Source: Bubalus kerabau (Eukaryota > Chordata > Mammalia > Artiodactyla > Bovidae). Taken from it: a stretch of 64,000 nt of DNA. The notes below the pieces were generated by a model. It was given only the letters and a program-made list of their open reading frames with translations, was not told the DNA's origin and did not search any database. Shown here piece by piece: positions 43,001 through 54,207 of the stretch. Made by a program: the position numbers and the translations under genes. Each line of letters begins with the position of its first letter. Position 1 is the stretch's first letter. The stretch spans positions 930,001 through 994,000 of the forward strand of contig NW_026577927.1 of assembly GCF_029407905.1 (NCBI RefSeq), in the 5' to 3' direction.

Positions 43001-46000
43001 TTTGGCGGGGCCTCTCGGGACTCCACTGGGTTTGTCGCAATGGAAGAGGGCCTCATCTCGAGTGGAGGCAGGAACCTCAGGCTTCCTCTCCAATTCTGAC
43101 TCTGATCGTAGTGTCCCTGCAGAGTTGGGACAGGAGAGTCAGGCTATGTCTTTTCTGAGGAATGGAACTCCGCTTGCCTGTCGAGTTGTTCATGGGGTTT
43201 CAGGCCCCTTGTCAAACTGTGTGGAATCTGCAGGTTTTTCCAGACGATGCATGGGGGTGTCAGTGACCCTTCGTTTTGTGTCTTCATCCACAGGGTTGCC
43301 TTCGAAGAGGTGTCCGGGCATCGTGTTCTTATGAAGAGCGGACTGGGAAATCGGGGTCGTTCAGCATTTGGCACCACCCACGTGGCTAGTCTCGAATTTC
43401 CTCATGAAACCGGCCTCATCCTGAGGTGTGCCGCGAAGGTCATGAAACCCTTCCAGACAAAGCAGAGGAATCGACCCTCCTGTGGCGATCAGGAGGGGAG
43501 AAGTGTCTCAGATGAAGTGCTGCTGGGAACCTCGGTGTTTCCCTCAAGTGAGACAGGTATGTCGGGTAACTTTTGGGGTCGCATAACGCGTTCCAAGTAC
43601 CGTTTCACTCTTCCAATTGGAACGTGGGACTTCTCTTGGGGTGCTCCAGCGGGCAAGGGCCTCATCTTGGAATGACTGCGGAACCACTTGGTTTTTCTCT
43701 AGTTGCGGTGGGATATTTGAGTTACCACAGGGAATTCATGCTTCCTCTTGTGTTGGCCCACAAAAGTCTTATCTTCCATTCGAGATTCGAGGAAGAGCTG
43801 GAGGTGCGCTCTAGTCACTGAAGGCAAAAGAGACCCCACCAAGGCTTGTGTGCAGGACCTAATGTTCATCTCAAGACTCGACAGAAATCTCGGGGTTGCA
43901 TTCCAGACTCACCCTGGAGTCAGGCCTCGTCTCGAGGGGAAGCAAAGGACTCTGCTCTCCTCTCGAGTCGGACGGGTATGTCTTGGAGCCCACTGAGTGG
44001 CTTAAAGGGAGTCAAACCTCCTCTGGTGTTTGGAGGGAGGACACGGGATTGCTCTCCAGGCAATGCAGGGAATGAAGGCCCTCATCTCCCGATGACTGGG
44101 GCGTCTCGTAGGTTTTCTCGAGCTGTGGCGCTAGTGTGGGGTTTCTCACGAAGTAAGACTGGGAGCTCAGTGAGCCTCTCATGTGGTGCCAGGGCAGTCA
44201 GGTCTCTATGCACGTGGTGAGAGGGAGCCCGTCATTGTTCTCGAGTCATGGTAGGGGAATTGGGCCTGAAAACGTGTTAAAGAAGGACTCTCGAGGTCTT
44301 TCTTGGGTTGCAGCAGGAAACCCTGGGTTCCATCGACTTGTGCCAGTGACCTCAGGAAGCTTCTCAGCGTGCCTCTGAGAAGTCAGGGTCACTGTGGAGT
44401 TGGGAGGGGCCTCTCGGAACTCCACTGGGTTTGGTGCAATGGAAGAGGGGCTCATGACAAGTTGAGGCAGGAACCACAGGGTTCCTCTCCTGGCTTCGAA
44501 TGCGCCGGATCTGACTCGGATCGCAGAGTCCCTGCAGAGTTGGGACAGGAGAGTCAGGCCTCGTCTTGTGTGGAGGAATGGAACTCCGCTTGACTCTCGC
44601 GTTGTTCATGGGGTGACAGGCCACTTGTCGATTTGTATGTGGAACTTGCGGGTTTTTCTGGATGATGCACTGGGGTGTCACTGCCCCTTCGTGTTGTGCC
44701 TTGTTCCACAGGATTGCCTTCGAGTTGGGTTCTGCCATCGGGTTCTTATCAAGAGCGGACCAGGGAATCGGGGTCTTTTGGCATGCCGCACCACCCACGA
44801 GGCTATGTCTCGAATTTCCTCGTGAGACTGGCCTCATCTTGATGTGCGCCAGGAAGGTCGGGAACGCCTTCCAGACAAAGCAGGGGAATCGAACCTCCTG
44901 TCGCGATCAAGAGGGGAGAAGAGTCTCAGATGAAGTGGTGCCGGGAACCTCGGTGTTCTCCTCAAGTGAGACTGGTATGTCGGGGAATTTTGGGGTCGCA
45001 TCAAGGGTTCCAAGTAACTTTTCGCTCTTCAATACGGAACGTGGGACTTCTCTTGAGACGCTGTAGCGGGCAAGAGCCTCATCTTTCGATGACGGGGGAA
45101 CCACGTGGTTTTTCTTGAGTTGGGGCGGGATTCTCGAGTTACAACCGGGAATTCAGGCTTCCTGTTCAACTGGCCCAGGGAAGTCCAGTTTTCATTCGAA
45201 TTGTGAGTTAGAACTGGGGATTGCTCTCGAGACACTGCAGGGCCAAATAGACCTCATCTAGGCTTGTGTCCAGGACCTAATGTTCCTCTGCTGGGGCGAA
45301 AGCAATCTCAGCATTGCATTCTCGACTCACCCGGGGAGTCAGGCCTCGTCTCGAGGGGAAAGCAAGGACACCGCTCTCCTGTCAAGTCGCGACGGGTATA
45401 TCTTGGAGCTCACTGTGTGGCCTAAAATGAGTCAAGCCTCCTGTGGAGTTTGGAGAGAGGACTCAGGATTGCTCTCCAGGCCATACAGCAAAAGAAGGCC
45501 CTCATCTCGTGAGGACTGGGGCGTCTCGTGGGTATTCTCGAGCTGCGGCTCCAGTGTGGTGTTGCTCACGAGGTATAATGGGGAGCTCAGGGAGCCTCTC
45601 CTGTGGCGCCAGGGAAGTCAGGTTTCTATGCGTGTGGCTAGGGGGAGCGCGTCATTGCTCTCGAGTCATGGTAGGGGAATCGCACCTCAAGACGCGTTGA
45701 AGAAGGACTCTCGAGGTCTTTTACGGGTTGGGGCAGGAAACCCTTGGTTCCCTCGACTTGTGCCGGTGATCTCAGGAAGGTCTAAGGGTGCCTCTGAGAA
45801 GTCAGGGATACTGAGCAGTTGGGAGGGGTCTCTCGGGACTCCACTGGGTTCGGTGCAATGGAAGAGGGCCTCATCTCGAGTGGAGGCAGGAAACTCATGT
45901 TTCCTCTCCTGACTTCCCCTGGGCCAGATCTGACTCGGATCGCAGTTTCGCTGCAGAGTTCGAACAGGAGAGTCAGGCCTCGTCTTGTGTGGAGGAATGG

Positions 46001-47995
46001 AACTCTGCTTGCCTCTCCAGTTGTTCACGGGGTGACAGGTCACTTCTCGATCTGTGTGTGGTACCTGCGGGGTTCTCTGGACGATACCCAGGGGTGTCAG
46101 TGCCCCTTCGTGTTGTGCCTTCATCAAAAGGGTTATCTTCAAAGAGGTGTCCGGGCATCAGGTTCTTATCAAGAGCGGACCGGGAAATCGGGGTCTTTCG
46201 GCATGTGTCACCATCCACGTGGCTATGTCTCGAATATCCTCGTGAGACCGGCCTCATCCTGAGATGCACCGGGAAAGGTGGGAACCCCTTCAAGACAAAA
46301 CAGGGGAATCGACCCTCCTGTCGCGATCAGGAGGGGAGAAGGGGCCCAGATGTAGTGGTGCCGGGAACCTCGGTGTTCTCCTCGAGTCAGACTGGTGTGT
46401 CGAGGAACTTTTGAGGGCGCATCAAGGGTGCCAATACCGTTTCGCACTTCAAGACGGAACGTGGGACTTCTCTTGAGACGCTGTAGGGGGCAAGGGCCTC
46501 ATCTTGGGATGACAGGGGAACCACGTGGCATTTCTCGAGTTGTGGCGGGATTCTCGAGTTTCGACGGGGAATACAGTCTTCCTCATGTGTTGGCCCAGGG
46601 AAGTCCTATCTTCCTTTCGAGTTTAAAGGGAGAGCTGGGGATTGCTCTCGAGTCACTGCAGGGCAAAATAGACCTCATCTAGGCTTGTGTCCAGGACTTA
46701 ATGCTCGTCCCTAGGGGCGACAGGGATCTTGGGGTTGCATACCAGACTCACCCGGGGAATCAGGCCTCGTCTCGAGGGGAAGCAAAGAACTCCGCTCTCG
46801 TTTTGAGTCGCGATGGGTATCTCTTGGAGCCCACTGTGTGCCCTAAAGGGAGTCAAGCCTCCTGTGCTGTTTGGATAGAGGACTCGGGATTCCTCTCCAG
46901 GCCATGCAGGAAAAGAAGGCCCTCATCTCGCGATGATGGCGGCGTCTCGTGGGTTTTCTAGACTGCCGCGCTAGTGCCGGGTTTCTGACGAGGTACGAGA
47001 GGGAGCTCAGGGAGCCTCTCGTGTGGCACCAGGGAAGTCAGGTCCCCATGAGATGGCTAGGGGGAGCTCGTCATTGCTCTCGAGTCATGGTAGGGTAATC
47101 GGGCCTCAAGACGGGTTGAAGAAGGACTCTCAAGGTCTTTCTCGGGTCACTGCATAAAACCCAGGGTTCCCTTGACTTGTGCCTGCGACCTCAGGGAGCT
47201 TCTCAGAGTGCCTCTGAGAAGTCAGGGATACTGTGCAGTTTGGAGGGGCCTCTCGAGACTCCTCTGCATTTGGTGGAATGTAAGAGGGACTCATCTCGAG
47301 TTGAAGCAGGAACCTCAGTGTTCCTCTCCATTTCTGACTCAGATCGCAAGGTCCCTGCCTGTTGGTACAGGAGAGTCAGGCCTCGTCTTTTCTGGAGGAT
47401 GGGACTCCTCTTGCCTCTCGAGTTGTTCTCGAGGTGACAGGCCACTTGTCGAGCTGTGTGTGTAACCTGCCCATTTTTCCGGATGATGCACAGGTGTGTT
47501 AGTGCCCCTTCGTGTTGTACCTTCATACTCAAGGCTGCCTTCCAAGTGGTGTCCGAGCATCGGATTCTTATCAAGAGCGGACCGGGAAATTGGAGTCTTT
47601 CAGCAAGTGGCACCACCCACAAAGCTACGTATCGAATTTCCCCATGAGACCGGCCTCATCCTGAGTTGTGCAGGGAAGGTCGGGCCCCCTTGCAGACAAA
47701 GCAGGGGAATCGACCCACCGGTCACGATCAGGAGGGGAGAAGGGGCTTAAATGAAGTGGTGCCGGGAACCTCGGTGTTCCCCTTGAGTGAGACCGGCGTG
47801 TTGGGGGACTTTTGGGGTCGCATCAAGGGTGCCAAGTACCGTTTCGCATTTCAAGACGGAACCTGGGACATCTTTTGAAACGCTGTAGCGGGCAAGGGCC
47901 TCATCTTGCGATGACGGGAGAACCACGTGGTTTTGCTCGAGTTGCGGCGGGATTCTCGAGTTATGACCGGGAATTTAGGCTTCCTCTTGTTGGCC

Positions 47996-48866
47996 TTGAA
48001 ATCCAATCTTCCATTCGGGTTGCGAGGGGGAGCTGGGGATTGCGCTAGAGTCACTGCAGGGCAAAAGAGACCTAATCTAGGCTTGTGTCCAGGATCTAAC
48101 GTTGCTCTCCAGGGGCGACAGGGATCTCGGGTTTGCATTCCAGACTCATTCGGGGAGTCAGTTCTCACCTCGAGGGTAAGCAAAGAATTCCGCTCTCGTC
48201 TCGAGTCGCGATGGGTATCTCTTGGAGCCCACTGTGTGTACTAAAGGGAGTCAAGCCTCCTGTGGAGTTTGGAGAGAGGACTCGGGATTGGACTCCAGGC
48301 CATGCAGGAAAAGAAGGCCCTCATCTCGAGATGACGGTGGCGTCTCGTGGGTTTTCTCGAGCTGCGGCGCCAGTGTGGGGTGTCTCATGAAGTACCACGG
48401 GGATCTCAGGGAGCCTCTTGTATGGCGCCAGGAAAATCCAGTATTCCATTCGAGTTGCAAGTTAGAACTGGGGATTGCTCTCCAGTCACTGCAGGGCAAA
48501 ATAGACCTCATCTACGCTTGTGTCCAGGACCTAGTGTTCCACTACTGGGCCAACAGGGATCTCAGGGTTGCATTCTCGACTCACCCGGAGAGTCAGGCCT
48601 CGTCTTGAGGGGAAAAAAAGGACTCCGCTCTCCTGTCGAGTCGCGACGGGTATCTCTTGGAGCCCACTGCGTGGCGTAAAGGGAGTGAAGCCTCCTATGG
48701 AGTTTGGAGATGACTCGGGATTGTTTTCCTGGCCATGCAGGAAAAAAGGCCCTCATCTCGCGATGATGGGGGCATCTCGTGGGTTTTCTCCAGCTGCGGC
48801 GCCAGTATCAGATTTCTCACGAGGTACAACGGGGAGCTCAGAGAGCCTCTCGTGTGGTGCTAGGGA
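47996..48866. repeat. 435-bp partial-monomer tandem duplication (copy 2)
   Basis: Phase marks at 48048 and 48483 and the join at about 48427-48441 (ggcgccaggaaaatccag) reproduce the structure at 7050-7920, including the same join sequence. It is therefore inherited by duplication and did not arise independently. Confidence 0.85.
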
Positions 48867-49593
48867 CGTCAGGTCTCCGTGCGTGTGGTGAAGGGGAGTG
48901 CGTGATTGCTCTCGAGTCATAGTAGGCGAATCGGGCCTCAAGACGCATTGAAGAAGGACTCTTGAGGTCTTTCTTGGGTTGCGGCAGGGAACCCTGGGTT
49001 CCCTCGACTTCTGCAGGGGACCTTAGGGAACTTCCCACGGTGCCTCTGAGAGGTGAGGGATGCTGTGTAGTTGGCAGGACCTCTCGGGACTCTGCTGGGT
49101 TCGGCGCAATGGAAGAGGGCCTCATCTCGAGGGGAGGCAGGAACGTCAGGCTTCCTCTCGGTTTCGGACTCCGACTGCACGGTCCCTGCAGTGTTGGGAC
49201 AGGAGAGTCATGCCTCGTCTTGTCTGAGGAATGGAATTCTGGTTGCCTCTCGAGTTGTTCCGGGAGTCTCAGGCCCCTTGTCGAGCTGTGTGTAGACCCT
49301 GCGGGTTTTTCCGGATGATGCACGGGGGTGTCAGTGTCCCTTCGTGTTGTGCCTTCACCCACAGGGTTGCCTTCGAAGAGGTGTCCGGGCATCGGGTTCT
49401 TATCAAGAGCGGACCGGAAAATCGGAGTCGTTCGGCACGTGGCACCTCACACGTGGATAGTCTCGAATTTCCTCCTGAGACTGGCCTCATCCTGAGGTGC
49501 GCCAGGAAGGCTGGGAACCCCTTCCAGACAAAGCAGGGGAATCGACTCTCCTGTCGCGATCAGGAGGGGAGAAGGGGCTCAGATGAAGTGGTG

Positions 49594-49830
49594 CCGGGAC
49601 CCTCGGTGTTCCCCTCGAGGGAACCCAGCGTGTCGGGGAACTTTTGCGGTCGCATCAAGGGTGTCAAGTACCGTTTTGCCCTTCAGGGCGGAACATGGGA
49701 CTTCCCTGGAGACACCGGGAACTTCGGTGTTCCCCTGGAGTGAGACCGGTATGTTGGGGAACTTTGGGGTCGCATCAAGGGTGCCAAGTAGCATTTCAAA
49801 CTTTAAGATGGAACGTGGGACTTCTCTTGA
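49594..49830. repeat. A/B recombinant monomer with 120-bp duplication (copy 2)
   Basis: The ccggga segment occurs at 49594 (subtype A context) and 49715 (subtype B context), matching 11455 and 11575. Here the unit lies directly after the two-monomer loss, so this phase interval also contains the 435-bp addition. Confidence 0.75.
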
Positions 49831-52800
49831 GACTCTAGCTGGCAAGGGCCTCATATTGCGATGAAGGGGGAACCACATGGTTTTTAAGACTTGAGGCTGA
49901 ATTCTCGAATTACGATGGGAAATTCAGACTTCCTCTTGTGTTGACCGTGGGAAGACCAATCTTCCATTCAAATTGTGAGGGAGAGATGGAGGTTGCTCGA
50001 GTCACTGTAGGGCAAAATAGACCTCATCTAGGCTTGTGTCTAGGACATAATGTTCCACTCCAGGGGTGACATGGATCTCGGGGTTGCATTCCAAACTCAC
50101 CCGGGGAGTCAGGCCTCGTCTCCAGGGAAGCAAAGGACTCCTCTCTCCTCTCGAGTCGCACCGGGTATTTCTTGGACCCAACTGAGTGGCCTAAAGGGAG
50201 TCAATACTCCTGTGAAGTTTGGAGAGAGGACCAGGAATTGCTCTCCAGGTCAGGCAGGAAAAGAAGGCCCCCATCTCTCCTTGACGGGGGCATCTTGTGG
50301 TTTTTCTCGAACTGCGGCGCCAGTATGGGTTTTCTCACGAGGTACGATGGGGTACTCAGGGAGCCTCTTGTGTGGTACTAGGGAAGTCAGTTTTCCTGCT
50401 TGTGGCGAGGGGAGCGCGTCCTTGCTCTGGAGTCATGGTAGGGGAATCGGGCATCAAGAGACGTTGAAAAAGGACTCTCCAAGTCTTTCTCGTGTTACTT
50501 CTGGAAACTCTGGGTTCCCTCGACTTGTGCCAGTGACCTCAGGTAGCTTCTCAGGGAGCCTCTGAGAATTCAGGGATACTGTGGTGTTGGGAGGGGCCTC
50601 TCGGGACACCACTGAGTTTGGTTCAATGGAAGAGGGCCTCTTCTCTAGTTGAGGCAGGAACCTCAGGGTTCCTCTCCATTTCTGACTCCAATTGCAGGGT
50701 CCCTGAAGAGTTGGGACAGGAGAGTAAGGCCTCGTCTTGTGTGAAGGAATGCAACTTCACTTGCCTCTCGAGTTGTTCACGAGGTGACAGTCCATATTTG
50801 GAGCTGTGAGTGGAATCTGCGGGTTTTTCCAGACGATGCATGGGGATGTCAGTGTCCCTTCGTGTTGTGCCTTCATCCACAGGGTTGCCTTCGAAGAGAT
50901 GTCCGGGCGTCAGATTCTTATCTAGAGTGGACCGGGAATTCGGGATCTTTCAGCATATGGCACCAACCATGAGGCTACTTTTCGAATTTCCTCATGAGAC
51001 CGGCCTCATCCGGAGGTTCGCGGGGAACGTCGGGAACCCCTTGCAGACAAAACATGGGAATCGACCCTTCTGTCGCGATCAGGAGGGGTGAAGGGGCTCA
51101 CAGGAAGTGGTGCCGTGAACTTTGGTGTTTCCCTCGAGTGAGACCGTATGTCAGGGAACTTTGGGGGTCGCATCAAGGGTGCCAAGTACCGTTTTGTACT
51201 TCAGGATGGAACGTGGGACTTCTCTTGATACGCTGTAGCGGCCAAGGGCCTCATCTTGCGATGACGGGGGAGCCACGTGGTTTTTCTCGAGTTGCGGCGG
51301 GATTCTCGAGTTACGACGGGGATTTCAGGCTTCCTCTTGTGTTGGGCCAGGGAAGTCCAATCATCCATTCGAGTTGCGAGGGAGAGCTGGGGGTTGCGCT
51401 CGAGTCACTGCAGGGCAAAGGAGACCTCATCTAGGCTTGTGTCCAGGACCTAAAGTTCCTCTCCAAGGGCCACAGGGATCTCAGTTTTGCATTCCAGACT
51501 CACCCAGGGAGTCAGGCCTCATGTCGAAGGGAAGCAAAGGACTCCGCTCTCCTTTCGAGTCGCGACGGGCACCTCTTGGAGCCCACTTTGTGGCCTAAAG
51601 GGAGTCAAGCCTCCTGTGAAGTTTGGAGAAAAGACCAGGGATTGCTCTCCAGGTCAGGCAGGAAAAGAAGTCCCCAATCTCGCGATGACGGTGGGATTTC
51701 TCGAGCTGCGGCGCCAGTGTGGGGTTTCTCACGAGGTATGACGGGGAGCTCAGGGAGCCTCTCATGTGGCGCCAGGGAAGTCAGGTGTCCATGCCCATGG
51801 CGAGGGGGAGCGTGTCATTGCTCTCGAGTCATGGTAGGGGAATCCGTCCTCAAGACGCGTTGAAGACGGACTCTTGAGGTCTTTCTCGGGTTGCGGCAGG
51901 AGACCCTGTGTTCCCTCGACTTGTGCCGGTGACCTCAGGGAGTTTCTCAGGGTGCCTCTGAGAAGACACTGATACTGTGGAGTTGGGAGGGGCCTCACGG
52001 GACTCCACTGGGTGTGGTATAATACAAGAGGGCCTCATCTCGTGTTGAGGAAGGAACCTCAGGGTTCCTCTCCATTTCAGACTCCGATCTCAGGATTCCT
52101 GCAGAGTTGGGACAGGAGAGTCAGGCCTCGTATTCTGTGGAGAAATGAAACTTAGCTTGCCTCTCGAGTTGTTCACGAGGTAACAGGTCACTTGTCGAGC
52201 TGTATGTGGAACCTGCAGAATTTTCCAAAAGATGCACGGGTGTTTAGGGTCCCTCCTTGTTGTGCCTTCATCCTACGGGATGCATTCCAAGAAGTGTATG
52301 GGCATCGGGTTCTTATTAATAGCTGACCAGGAAATGGGGTCTTTCCGCATGTGGCACCACCCACGAGGCTACATCTCCAATTTCCTCATGAGACCGGCCT
52401 CATCCTGATGTGCGCTGGGAAGATCGGTAACCCCTTCCACACAAAGCAGGAGAATCGACACTCCTGTTGCAATCAGGAGGGGAGAAGGGGCTCAAATGAT
52501 GTGGTGCGGGGAACATGGGTGTTACCCTCGAGTGAGGCCTGTATGTTGGGGAACTTTGGGGGTGCCATCATGGGTGCCAAGTACCGTTTTGCACTTCAGT
52601 AGGAACGTGGGACTTCTTTTGAGACGCTGTGGCGGGCAAGGGCCTCATGCTGCGAAGACGATGGAACCAGGTGGTTTTTCTCGAGTTGCGGCGGGATTCT
52701 CGAGTTACGACGTGGATTTCAGGCGTCCTCTTGTGTTGGCCCTGGGAAGCCCAAACTTCCCTTCGAGTTGCGAGGGAAAGCTGGATGTTGTGCTCGAATC

Positions 52801-54207
52801 ACTGCAAGGCCAAAGAGACCTCATCTAGGCGTGTGTCCAGGACTTAATAGTCCTCTCAAGGGAAGACAAGGATCTCGGGATTGCACTCCAGACTCCCCCG
52901 GGGAGTCAGGCCTCGCCTCGAGGGGAAGCAAAGGACTGCGCTCTCCTCTCGAGCCGCGACGCGGACCTCTTGGAGCCCACTGAGTCGCCTCAAGGGAGTC
53001 CATCCTACTCTTCAGTTTGGAGAGAGGACTCGGGATTGCCCTCCAGGCCAGGCAGGAAAAGAAGGCCCTCAGCTCGTGAGGACGGGGGCGTCTCAGGGGT
53101 TTCCTCGAGCTGCGGCGCCCGTGGGGGTTTTCTCCCGAGGCACGACGAGGATCTCAGGGAGCCTCTCGTGCGGCACCAGGGAAGCCAGGTCTGCATGCGC
53201 GAGGCGAGGGGGAGCGCATCATTGCTCTCTAGTCCAGAGAGGGGACAAGGGCCTCAAGACACTTTGAAGAAGGACTATCGAGGTCTTTCTCGAGTGGCGG
53301 CGGGAAACCCTCATTTCCCTCGACTTCTGCAGAGGACCTGAGGGAACTTCCCAGGGTGCCTCTGAAAGGTGAGCGATGCTGTGGAGTTAGCGGGGCCTCT
53401 CGGGACTCCACTGGGGTTGGCGCAATGGAAGAGGACCTCATCTCGAGGGGAGGCAGGAACCTCAGGCTTCCTCTCTGTTTCTGACTCCGAACCTCCGACC
53501 TCAGGGTCCCTGCAGAGTTGGGAGCGGAGAGTTAGGCCTCGTCTTGTCTTAGGAAGGGATCTCCGCTTGCCTCTCGAGTTGCTCAGGGGGTCTCAGGCCC
53601 CTCTTCGAGCTGTGTGTGGAACCCACGGGTGTTTCTGGACGATGCACAGGAGTGTCCTTGCCCCTTCGTGTTGTGCCTTCACCCACAGGGTTGCCTTCGA
53701 AGAGGTGTCCGTGCAACGGGTTCTTCTCAAGAGTGGACCGGGAAATCGAGTTCGATCGGCATGTGGCACCACCCCCGTGGCTCATCTCGAATTTCCTCGT
53801 GCGGACGGCCTCATCCTGAGATGCGCCGGGAAGGCCGAGAATCCCTTCCAGACCACGAAGGGGAATCGACACTCCTGTCGCCATCAGGAGGGAAGAAGGG
53901 GCTCAGATGAAGTGGTGTCGGGACCCTTGGTGATTCCCCCGAGGGAACCTGGTGTGTCGGGGAACTTCTGGGGGTCGCATGAAAGGTGTCAGGTACTGTT
54001 TCGCACTGCAGGACGGAAACTGGGACTTCCCTAGAGATGCCATAGCGGGCAAGAGGCTCATCTTGCAAAGACGTTGGAACCACGTGGTTTTCCTCGAGTT
54101 GCGGCGGGATTCTCGAGTTATGACGGAGATCTCAGTCTTCCTCTTGGGTTGGCCCTGGGAAGCCCAATCTTCCCCTCGAGTGAGAGGGAAAGCTGGGGGG
54201 TGCGCTC

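Larger units (their letters stand above)
43020..52015. repeat. Duplicated multi-monomer block, copy 2
   Basis: Counterpart of 2070-15290, carrying the same sequence of variant monomers but three monomers shorter. One step (two monomers lost) falls at about 49000-49012 and another (one monomer lost) at about 51605-51632. It contains neither the retrovirus nor the L1. The satellite runs without interruption past the position matching the retroviral insertion. Confidence 0.85.
32783..54207. repeat. Satellite I-like array, right arm (diverged monomers)
   Basis: Monomers continue with phase marks at 33983, 35383, 36782, 38184, 39587, 41007, 42411, 43812, 45229, 46650, 48048, 49999, 51402, 52796 and 54208. 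Spacings are 1394-1421 bp, except 1951 bp between 48048 and 49999, where the 435-bp and 120-bp additions both fall. Subtype B dominates at 32.8-40.4, 43.8-48.9 and 49.8-52.6 kb; subtype A lies at 40.4-43.0, 49.0-49.7 and from 52.6 kb. Some units carry an extra 17-20 bases between cctctcc and tctgactcgg (for example about 40265-40290, 44490-44515, 45905-45930). No gene is supported. Confidence 0.93.
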
